Positions 6,447 to 12,109 of a DNA stretch of 15,054 nt are shown one piece after another. This stretch comes from Gemmatimonadota bacterium (GTDB lineage Bacteria; Gemmatimonadota; Gemmatimonadetes; Gemmatimonadales; GWC2-71-9), in NCBI GenBank assembly GCA_003221075.1, contig QHUF01000253.1, positions 1-15,054 of the forward strand, in the 5' to 3' direction. Made by a program: the position numbers and the translations under genes. Numbering within the stretch: the stretch's first letter is position 1; each line of letters starts with the position of its first letter. The notes beneath the pieces are model-generated. The model saw only the letters and a list, made by a program, of their open reading frames with translations, did no database searches and was not told the origin of the DNA.

Positions 6447-6836
6447 ATGCAAGGAGCTGGTGGTACACCGGGTGGCGTCGGCACTTTTTTCTTGGGTCTC
6501 GGTATGGTGGTGGTCGGCGCCTACCTGCTACTCACGCGCGTCACCGTGGGGAGCGGCGCCTGGGTCCTCTGGGGCTATAGCGCCTTCGGGCTATCCCTGC
6601 TGCCGCTCCTGATCGGAATCGGCTGGCTCTTTTTCGACGGGCAAGCGGTGGGGGGCTGGATCCTCACCGGAATCGGCGCACTGATCATTTTCGCCGGCAT
6701 CATCGGCAACATGCACATCTATTTTGCTTCCACCTCCCTGTTCGACACCCTCATTATGCTGGGACTGCTCGCGGGCGGCATCGGCGTAATCGCGCGATCC
6801 CTGAAAGCGAGGCCTGACGCTCCGCAGCCCTCATAG
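6447..6836 (+). CDS. Small multi-pass membrane protein of unknown function
   Basis: This 129-residue protein has four clear hydrophobic segments, at about 11-31, 37-62, 66-88 and 96-116, joined by short loops, with a polar C-terminal tail. The start at ATG 6447 is set by AGGAGG (6437-6442), four bases upstream, which overlaps the stop of the previous gene. The stop TAG (6834-6836) lies inside the duplicated PIG-L segment and overlaps the convergent chimeric gene by six bases. The original 3' end of this gene was therefore probably altered when that duplicate arrived. I recognise no family and propose no function. Confidence 0.75.
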   Translation: MQGAGGTPGGVGTFFLGLGMVVVGAYLLLTRVTVGSGAWVLWGYSAFGLSLLPLLIGIGWLFFDGQAVGGWILTGIGALIIFAGIIGNMHIYFASTSLFDTLIMLGLLAGGIGVIARSLKARPDAPQPS

Positions 6837-7046
6837 TCCGGGCAGGTAGCTGGCCTGATCGCGGTTGAGATGCACGAACGCTTCGGCGGCAGCGATGCCG
6901 ACCTCCCGGCCGCGCCAGGCTGCCATGACCTCATGATGCTCGCGCCAAATCCCCTGGCCGTCCTGACTGACGTGCGCGAACTGGGCCCGTTTCTTCTGGT
7001 CTAGCACCGGCGAGATGTCGACATAGGTATTGGGGAAGAACCCTTC
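6831..7046 (-). repeat. Duplicated 3' end of the PIG-L gene (copy A of 216 bp)
   Basis: This segment aligns without gaps to 8943-9158. By hand count there are 10 mismatches in 216 bp, with an uninterrupted identical run of about 114 bp in the middle. The homology begins exactly at the stop codon plus overlapping ATGA and stops at the GAA codon of the EGFF motif (7046), where sequence related to the ABC substrate-binding gene begins. The mismatches argue for a real, somewhat aged duplication. Confidence 0.92.
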
Positions 7047-7424
7047 CAGACCGTGGATGTTCGCGGCGTCTGCCGGTCGCACGGCGAGCACTTCGCGGAA
7101 TTCAAAGTAGGACAGGGTGACGGCATGGCGCGCCCGCCGCGCCGGGGTGTCCTCGACACCGGAGAGCCCGAGCGTGAAGTCGCCGCGCTCCACCGACTGG
7201 TCGATGTTCGACCATTGGACCTGGAGAAACTGCGCGCTTCTGTCGCCGCCCAGTCCGTGCGCGATGCGCTCAGCCACTTCTACGTCGAACCCGCGCACCC
7301 GGGACGGATCCCGCGGGTCGGCCTCGACGAACGGTGCCCCGCCTTCTGCGTCACCACCCCAGACAAGGACCGGGTGCGTCGGATGTTGAACCGCCGCGAG
7401 GCAGAGCGCGAAAACCGCGATCAC
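6831..7424 (-). CDS. Chimeric ORF: N-terminal lobe of ABC substrate-binding protein fused to PIG-L C-terminus
   Basis: This 197-residue ORF is made of two recognisable pieces. Residues 1-126 are a signal peptide plus lobe one of a solute-binding protein, nearly the same as residues 1-143 of the 4468-5973 protein (shared VWGGDAEGGAPFVEADP, RGFDVEVAERIA, GDFTLGLSGVEDT) but without its Gly-rich insert. Residues 127-197, from EGFFPNTYVD onward, copy the last 71 residues of the PIG-L deacetylase at 8943-9704. The second lobe of the binding protein and the metal site of PIG-L are both absent, so neither parent function is expected. The frame is open throughout. GTG 7424 overlaps the upstream stop (GTGA), so it should be translated as the last gene of the operon. 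It may be a decaying pseudogene or a new secreted protein. Confidence 0.8.
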   Translation of the reverse strand: MIAVFALCLAAVQHPTHPVLVWGGDAEGGAPFVEADPRDPSRVRGFDVEVAERIAHGLGGDRSAQFLQVQWSNIDQSVERGDFTLGLSGVEDTPARRARHAVTLSYFEFREVLAVRPADAANIHGLEGFFPNTYVDISPVLDQKKRAQFAHVSQDGQGIWREHHEVMAAWRGREVGIAAAEAFVHLNRDQASYLPGL

Positions 7425-8107
7425 GCCGAAAGGGCGACCGCGTACAGCCAGCGTATCGCTTCGGGGTCACCTATCAAGAGTGCAGGACCGAGCGGCGAGC
7501 CGATATAGATGAGTGTTCCCGGTCCTACTCGCTGCCTGAGCGCCACGGGTAAATCGCCCGCCCATGCGATGATCTGTCCCGGCTGGTTGGCCGGTGGTAC
7601 CAGACGGGTGAAATCGCGAACTCGCGTCCGGATCGGCCACGTGTAATCGACGTATGGCGTCGCTCTCGGCGGTGACCAGAGATTCACAGGAGCCGCGACA
7701 CGCAGCCCGAGGCCTTCGCGCAACGAGCGGCGGTGCTTTCGAAATCCCAGATGGCTGGCGAAGCCCGCGGCCGATTCGATGATCACAGTCGTTCCGCGCT
7801 GCAAGCACATCCTTAAGCGCTCAGCGATCTTCTCGGGCAGAAGGAACACGCTGGACATGATAACCAGTGAGCAATGGCTCAGGGGATCTGATTGCTCCCA
7901 GGGCTCAAATCGCCACCGCCGCTGTGGAAGCACGGCGCGATACCCGGCCGAAGACTCGGGAAGAACGTCCTGGTCCGAGCAAAAGACCCGCCATTTCTTC
8001 AGCCTCCGTTCCGCAACACTCGGCGCTGTCCAGTGCGGCAAGGGCGCTCCCACCACACTCATCGCACCCGCGGTGTAGCCGAGAAACTCGCGCCGCGTGA
8101 TGTCCAT
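7421..8107 (-). CDS. Tat-signal protein with possible glutamine-amidotransferase-like fold
   Basis: This 228-residue protein opens with a twin-arginine signal (TRREFLGYTAGAMSV, residues 4-18), so it is exported folded. The rest contains a Rossmann-like stretch (CSLVIMSSVFLLPEKIAERL, about 80-99, then GTTVIIESAAGF) and a C-terminal GTLIYIGSPLGPALL. This pattern is seen in class I glutamine-amidotransferase-like and ThuA-like domains that lack the catalytic triad; no nucleophilic Cys elbow is visible. The fold call is tentative. Its ATG shares one base with the stop of the TIM-barrel gene (TGATG), and its own stop overlaps the chimeric gene start. Position suggests a role beside the Tat-exported PIG-L deacetylase, perhaps in handling extracytoplasmic sugars. 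Confidence 0.72.
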   Translation of the reverse strand: MDITRREFLGYTAGAMSVVGAPLPHWTAPSVAERRLKKWRVFCSDQDVLPESSAGYRAVLPQRRWRFEPWEQSDPLSHCSLVIMSSVFLLPEKIAERLRMCLQRGTTVIIESAAGFASHLGFRKHRRSLREGLGLRVAAPVNLWSPPRATPYVDYTWPIRTRVRDFTRLVPPANQPGQIIAWAGDLPVALRQRVGPGTLIYIGSPLGPALLIGDPEAIRWLYAVALSA

Positions 8108-8946
8108 CAGAGCCTCCCCGAGATCAGCCGGTCCATGGCCTGGCTCGTGTCGTAGAACTGCTGGTCGGGCGCGTACCGGTAGCGCGCCTCCATCTCCGCG
8201 ATGAGCCAGCCGTCATAACCCACCTTGGTCATGGCGGCGCGGATCGCGGGCCAGTTGTTGTCACCCAGGAACAGATTCGTATAGACGCTCTGATCGCCGC
8301 TGCGGCCGCGATGCTTCAGCACGTCCTTCAAATGAATGCGGGTGATCCGCGGCCCGTGGATCTCGATCCACTGCTCGGCAAATCCCGTGTCGTGGATGTT
8401 GCCCACGTCGAGGTGAATGCCGACTGCGGGACTGTTCACGTCGTTCAGGAACTGCCAGAACTCCCGCGGGCTGATAAGGAAGCGGTGCTCCGAGTTGCAG
8501 TTCTCGCATCCGAGTTTGACGCCCGCGCGGGCGGCTTTCTCACCCAGCGGCTTCAGCGCATCGACGCAGCGCTGATAGACCTCATTGTACGGCACTTCTT
8601 CCGTCACGAGCCCCGCGACGACCAGGATCGCGTCGGTGCCGAGCAGTCCCGCGGTCTCGATTTGGCGCTCCACGATGCGCGCGGCCTGGGCCCGGACGCC
8701 GGGATCGCGTGCGGACAGCGGCGTTGCCCAGTGCAATCCGGTCGAGACGTTGGAGACAACGAGACCCGCGCTTTCGACTTTCCGCCGCAGCTCCCGCACT
8801 TGCGCGTCGGTGGTGGTCATCTGAAACCACGGGACATCCCCCAGCCACAGCTCGATGCCGTCGAACCCGGCGCGCTTCACGAGCTCGAGGCCGCGCTCCA
8901 ATCCCCAGTCCTTCGGGATCATGTTGTCGCCGATAGATTTTTTCAT
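8107..8946 (-). CDS. Sugar phosphate isomerase/epimerase family TIM-barrel protein
   Basis: This 279-residue member of the AP-endonuclease-2-like TIM-barrel family (PF01261) includes sugar isomerases, L-ribulose-5-phosphate 3-epimerases and inosose dehydratase. The barrel strands and probable metal ligands are visible: GFDGIELWLGD (27-37), Glu148 in LGCENCNSEH, Asp180 in HLDVGN, His205 in IHLKDV and Glu251 in LIAEME. No signal peptide is seen, so it is cytoplasmic, in contrast to its exported neighbours. ATG 8946 overlaps the PIG-L stop in ATGA, and its stop overlaps the next ATG (TGATG). Linkage to a deacetylase suggests work on an amino or acylated sugar or inositol; the exact substrate cannot be read from sequence. 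Confidence 0.88.
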   Translation of the reverse strand: MKKSIGDNMIPKDWGLERGLELVKRAGFDGIELWLGDVPWFQMTTTDAQVRELRRKVESAGLVVSNVSTGLHWATPLSARDPGVRAQAARIVERQIETAGLLGTDAILVVAGLVTEEVPYNEVYQRCVDALKPLGEKAARAGVKLGCENCNSEHRFLISPREFWQFLNDVNSPAVGIHLDVGNIHDTGFAEQWIEIHGPRITRIHLKDVLKHRGRSGDQSVYTNLFLGDNNWPAIRAAMTKVGYDGWLIAEMEARYRYAPDQQFYDTSQAMDRLISGRL

Positions 8947-9158
8947 AGGCCGGGCAGGTTGTTGGTTTGATCGCGGTTAAGATGCACGAACGCTTCGGCG
9001 GCAGCGATGCCGACCTCCCGGCCGCGCCAGGCTGCCATGACCTCATGATGCTCGCGCCAAATCCCCTGGCCGTCCTGACTGACGTGCGCGAACAGGGCCC
9101 GTTTCTTCTGGTCCAGGACCGGCGAGACGTCGACATAGGTATTGGGGAAGAACCCTTC
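8943..9158 (-). repeat. Parent copy (B) of the duplicated PIG-L 3' end
   Basis: This is the source segment for the copy at 6831-7046. It covers the last 71 codons of the PIG-L gene plus its stop. Just beyond 9158 the two copies stop matching abruptly. Confidence 0.92.
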
Positions 9159-9704
9159 AGTCTGACTGCCGGCGTTGACTTCGAAGAAGTAGAGCAGCGG
9201 GGGGCGCGAGCCTCCCGCCATCCAGGCGCGAATCGTGAGTATGCTCGCGACCTGATGATCCATGTGCGTGTCGACCGGCCAGTGTGTGAACAGCACGTCG
9301 GGCGCCTGCGCAGCGAGCAGTCGCTGCATGGCGTCCACCTGCGCGCGCGTGACTTCGGTCGCGCCGTCGATCTGGCCAAAGAAGGCGGGCTTCGCACCGA
9401 TGATGCGACACGCGGCTTCACATTCCGCGCTACGAATCCGCGCCGCTTCGTCCAGCGACTTTCCGTCGATACCGCGCTCGCCTCTGGTGAGATAGACGAT
9501 CGTCACGACATGGCCCAGCGCCGCGTACCGCGCCAGAGTGCCGCCACAACCAGACTCGGGATCGTCGGGATGCGCGCCGACACAGACGATCTTGAGATTG
9601 GCCGAGGCGGAGTCGGCGGGCGTCGTGGCGAGGGGGAGCGTCGTGACCGCTGCCAGTGCGGACTGTTGTACGAAGCTGCGGCGGGTAACGCCTCGATCTT
9701 CCAT
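8943..9704 (-). CDS. Tat-exported PIG-L family deacetylase
   Basis: This 253-residue PIG-L/LmbE-like Zn-dependent N-acetyl-sugar deacetylase has a twin-arginine leader (VTRRSFVQQSALAAV, residues 6-20) and an alanine-rich cleavage region near residue 35. The metal and catalytic signature is AHPDD (44-48), and the third ligand lies in DTHMDHQ (145-151). The C-terminal helix region (about 183-253) is the part copied into the chimeric gene downstream. ATG 9704 is chosen because it places the RR motif at residue 8; an upstream ATG at 9743 would add 13 charged residues. It heads a four-gene coupled operon and is divergent from the DUF4386 gene across a gap of 78 bases. The usual family reaction is removal of acetyl from GlcNAc-type groups. 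Confidence 0.9.
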   Translation of the reverse strand: MEDRGVTRRSFVQQSALAAVTTLPLATTPADSASANLKIVCVGAHPDDPESGCGGTLARYAALGHVVTIVYLTRGERGIDGKSLDEAARIRSAECEAACRIIGAKPAFFGQIDGATEVTRAQVDAMQRLLAAQAPDVLFTHWPVDTHMDHQVASILTIRAWMAGGSRPPLLYFFEVNAGSQTEGFFPNTYVDVSPVLDQKKRALFAHVSQDGQGIWREHHEVMAAWRGREVGIAAAEAFVHLNRDQTNNLPGL

Positions 9705-9782
9705 GGTCCTAGTTTGGCGGCATTTCGGTGAATCCCGCAACATCGGTCCGCGTAGGGCCTATACCCCTGGGCCGGAGCTGAC

Positions 9783-10451
9783 GTGACTCGCAGACGCAAC
9801 GCGCGGATCGCCGGAATCGCGTACCTCCTCTATATCGCCGTCGGCCTTACCAGCATGCAGCTGTCCAATCGAGCCACGAGCGGTGACGGCATGGCCGCCA
9901 AGCTCGCGAGCATGGCCGTGCATGCGACCGACGTGCGCCTCGCCGCGGTGCTCTCGCTGATCGGTTGCCTCTGCGCGCTCGTGCTTGCGGTGACGCTGTA
10001 CGCGCTCACGTGCGAGCAGGATCGCGATCTCGCCATGTTGGCCCTCACGTGCCGGGCCGCCGAGGGGATAGTTGGCGCCGCCTCGACTCCAGCTACGCTG
10101 GCGCTGCTCGCGATCGCCACGACCGCGGGGACCAATTCACCGGACCCCGCGGGGGCCGGGGCCGTTGCCGCGTTCGTTCTCAACCAGCCCTGGCTCATCA
10201 GCGCGATCTTCTTCGCCGTCGGCAGCACGCTGTTCTCCTGGCTGCTCTTGCGAGGTCGCATGGTTCCTGCGTGGCTTGCTGCGCTCGGCGTGGTCGCATC
10301 TGGCCTGATTGCGATAGGCCTGCCACTGCAGGTCCTGGAGCTGCTGCCGGCACTCGTCACGCAGCTCATGTGGCTGCCAATCCTCGTCTTTGAGCTGGTC
10401 TTCGCAGGCTGGCTCATCGTCAAAGGCGTCGCAACTCCGGAGGTCGGATGA
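9783..10451 (+). CDS. DUF4386 family membrane protein (first of tandem pair)
   Basis: This 222-residue protein has about six hydrophobic segments and the DUF4386 opening pattern: a basic N-terminus followed by ARIAGIAYLLYIAVGL. Later features are a polar loop before the first periplasmic turn and a C-terminal pair of segments with WLIVKG just before the end. DUF4386 proteins are uncharacterised and common in soil and Gram-positive genomes. The start is GTG 9783, preceded by GGAG (9774-9777). The stop overlaps the ATG of the second DUF4386 gene (ATGA), so the pair is co-translated. The two proteins share layout but have diverged strongly, which suggests an old tandem duplication. Confidence 0.82.
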   Translation: MTRRRNARIAGIAYLLYIAVGLTSMQLSNRATSGDGMAAKLASMAVHATDVRLAAVLSLIGCLCALVLAVTLYALTCEQDRDLAMLALTCRAAEGIVGAASTPATLALLAIATTAGTNSPDPAGAGAVAAFVLNQPWLISAIFFAVGSTLFSWLLLRGRMVPAWLAALGVVASGLIAIGLPLQVLELLPALVTQLMWLPILVFELVFAGWLIVKGVATPEVG

Positions 10452-10993
10452 ACGACCCACGCCGTACCGCGAGGCTCGCGGGCGTGCTCTGGCTCGTCGT
10501 CATAGTCGTGAGTGTGATTAGCGTCGCCACGAAGTCCGGGATGCCCCGTCTGGCGTTTGCGGCCAATCAATTCGGTGCTGTCTGCTATCTGGGTGTGACG
10601 GTTCTGCTCTACCAGTTATTCAAGCCGGTGGACACCAGCATTGCCCTCTTCTCGGCATTCTGCGGGCTCGCCGGTGTCGCCAGCGGAGCGGCGCTCGAGC
10701 TCGTTCAGTCCGACCCGCCGGCGCAGGGCTTCTACATCGAGATGGTCTTTTTCGGTGCTCAGATCATCTCGATCGGATATCTGATCACTCGGTCGACATT
10801 GATTCCGCGGGCTTTGGGTGTCCTGCTGTTGCTCGGAGGCGCGAGCTACGTCATCAACTCGTTCACGAACTTCCTGGCGCCGGCGCTCGGGGCTCATCTG
10901 GCGCCGTTCGTCATTCCCGTGGCGATCCTGGGCGAAGGCGCGTTGACATTCTGGCTCCTCGTGAAAAGCGTGAAGGTCCCAGCGAACTCTTGA
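10448..10993 (+). CDS. DUF4386 family membrane protein (second of tandem pair)
   Basis: This 181-residue membrane protein has the same plan as its upstream neighbour, with a basic start then ARLAGVLWLVVIVVSV. Further segments are at about 40-58, 65-84, 98-118, 124-145 and 153-173, ending LTFWLLVKSVKVP. It is shorter by about 40 residues, mainly through a reduced first external loop. ATG 10448 overlaps the preceding TGA in ATGA. The function of DUF4386 is unknown; a coupled pair could form a heteromeric membrane complex, but that is inference. Confidence 0.8.
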   Translation: MNDPRRTARLAGVLWLVVIVVSVISVATKSGMPRLAFAANQFGAVCYLGVTVLLYQLFKPVDTSIALFSAFCGLAGVASGAALELVQSDPPAQGFYIEMVFFGAQIISIGYLITRSTLIPRALGVLLLLGGASYVINSFTNFLAPALGAHLAPFVIPVAILGEGALTFWLLVKSVKVPANS

Positions 10994-11024
10994 CGCAGGC
11001 TCGAGATCGCCAAACGTTGAAGTA

Positions 11025-11216
11025 GTGAAGACCCCCAACATCGGTCCACGCGGTCAACGACAGCGCCTGACGTTTGGTGTTGTCTCGTTCGGCGCCGCAG
11101 TGCTCCTCGGTCTCTTGCTCGTCGTCGTCGATGCAGCGCGCCCCTGGCGGGTAGCGCTGTTTGTGCCGGTGTGGATCGGCGCGCTGGGAATCTTTCAAGC
11201 GCTCGATAAGACGTGA
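11025..11216 (+). CDS. Small two-segment membrane protein
   Basis: This 63-residue protein has a basic N-terminal tail (GPRGQRQR) and two hydrophobic segments (about 16-36 and 42-59). Two short helices joined by VDAARPWR suggest a hairpin in the inner membrane with both ends inside. The start is GTG 11025, 31 bases after the DUF4386 pair, with a weak upstream purine stretch (GAAG). No family is recognised. The composition and good membrane pattern support it as a real gene. Confidence 0.6.
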   Translation: MKTPNIGPRGQRQRLTFGVVSFGAAVLLGLLLVVVDAARPWRVALFVPVWIGALGIFQALDKT

Positions 11217-11246
11217 GTGCGGCTGGCGTCGCGCGGTCGGCGCGAT

Positions 11247-11375
11247 ATGGACACAGGATCCGAGCCGATCACCGATCCTGCGGAGCTGGCGCGGGTAAGA
11301 AGTCAGGCGCGCGGAGTCCACGTGAAGTCGGTGCTCGTTGCGGTCGTCGTCACCGCTATCGTGATGCTGATCTAG
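11247..11375 (+). CDS. Very small tail-anchored membrane peptide (42 aa)
   Basis: The ORF from ATG 11247 to TAG 11375 encodes a polar N-terminus (TDPAELARVRSQARG) followed by one hydrophobic segment (VLVAVVVTAIVMLI) at the very C-terminus. This is the layout of a tail-anchored single-pass peptide. A GTG at 11217, directly after the previous stop, is an alternative start that adds ten residues. No strong ribosome-binding site is seen for either. It is short and could be fortuitous, but it fills the gap and has a sensible membrane pattern. Confidence 0.45.
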   Translation: MDTGSEPITDPAELARVRSQARGVHVKSVLVAVVVTAIVMLI

Positions 11376-11394
11376 ACACAAAGGGAGCTGGGGA

Positions 11395-12063
11395 ATGGCT
11401 ACTCGATCGCGCCTGCCTATCGCAGTGGTCTGGCTCCTGGCAGCGACAGTGATCCCCGCGATCGTTCCTGGTCAGGGCGTGACCCACGTCGAGGTGAAGC
11501 AGGGCTGGAGCCGCAATCCCGCGACGGACGCCGAGATGACCGATCGTCTGCGCGGGGCCGCGAGTCAGTACCGTCGGTACGCCCCCATTCCGCGGATCGC
11601 GGTTTACAACATCGGGTATCCGAGCAGTCCAGCGGAGTACGAAGCGCTCAACGGCTATGGCGCGATCGTCGTGACGGTCGTGGCGCAAGACAGCGCCGAG
11701 CTGCCCCTCGCTCGTCTGTATTTTCGCAGCGCGTCGGGCGCCGAGACGGAGTTGCCGGTCGTCGTGTATAGCTGCGGCCGGTTGGCGCCCGCCGATTCGG
11801 CCGTCGCGGCCACATTTGGCGGGAATCGCTGTGATGCGTTGTATTTCTTCCCCGTTCTGATCGCAACCACGCAAGGGGATCTCCTGGCCGACTTCGCTGT
11901 TCAGCGCCGCGGATTTCGAATCGAACAGTTCAGCGGCGCGGTGCCGGCGGCGCTGACCGGATTCTCGATTCGTCAACCGGGCGGCCGTGCTTCAGGCTCT
12001 GCCTGGACGCAGTTTCTGGTGCGGGAATTCCCCGCGTTTTCGTCCCTACTTTCGGCCAGGTAA
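11395..12063 (+). CDS. Secreted protein of unknown function
   Basis: This 222-residue protein has a signal peptide (about 1-27, LPIAVVWLLAATVIPAIVPGQG) and no further membrane segment. Two cysteines (C127 in VYSCGRL and C146 in GNRCDALYF) could form a disulfide in the periplasm. The centre alternates beta-like strands (IVVTVVAQDS, LARLYFRS, LPVVVYS, ALYFFPVLIA). The start ATG 11395 is supported by AGGGAG (11382-11387), seven bases upstream. I recognise no family. Its stop TAA overlaps the AAGGAG that serves the mini-ORF ahead of the next gene, so it is probably in one transcript with it. Confidence 0.72.
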   Translation: MATRSRLPIAVVWLLAATVIPAIVPGQGVTHVEVKQGWSRNPATDAEMTDRLRGAASQYRRYAPIPRIAVYNIGYPSSPAEYEALNGYGAIVVTVVAQDSAELPLARLYFRSASGAETELPVVVYSCGRLAPADSAVAATFGGNRCDALYFFPVLIATTQGDLLADFAVQRRGFRIEQFSGAVPAALTGFSIRQPGGRASGSAWTQFLVREFPAFSSLLSAR

Positions 12064-12073
12064 GGAGTCCGTC

Positions 12074-12109
12074 ATGCGTTCGGTCAGCGTTGCCGGTGCT
12101 CTTAGGTGA
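12074..12109 (+). CDS. 11-codon mini-ORF (possible leader peptide)
   Basis: ATG 12074 has the better ribosome-binding site of the region (AAGGAG, 12062-12067, six bases away). It encodes MRSVSVAGALR and stops at TGA 12107-12109, overlapping the GTG start of the large downstream gene in GTGA. It may couple translation into that gene, or it may be the true start of the gene's signal peptide lost by a frameshift. Confidence 0.4.
   Translation: MRSVSVAGALR

Noticed and set aside
5974..6468. N-terminal extension of the substrate-binding/permease ORF up to 6468
   Set aside because: It would overlap the divergent secreted-protein gene entirely and place 165 non-family residues before a normal signal peptide that begins at GTG 5973.
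6831..7424. Chimeric gene as a simple assembly error
   Set aside because: A misjoin would normally give identical copies, but the duplicate PIG-L parts differ at 10 sites and the binding-domain part differs widely from its paralogue. It is not fully excluded without reads.
8582..9421. 279-codon minus-strand ORF across the PIG-L/TIM-barrel junction
   Set aside because: It is a shifted frame of two well-recognised genes with Arg/Ala/Ser-rich low-complexity translation.
11213..11452. 79-codon ORF starting at the GTGA overlap
   Set aside because: Its translation is Arg/Gly-rich and runs into the next gene's start in another frame. The overlapping frame with a membrane segment is the more credible one.
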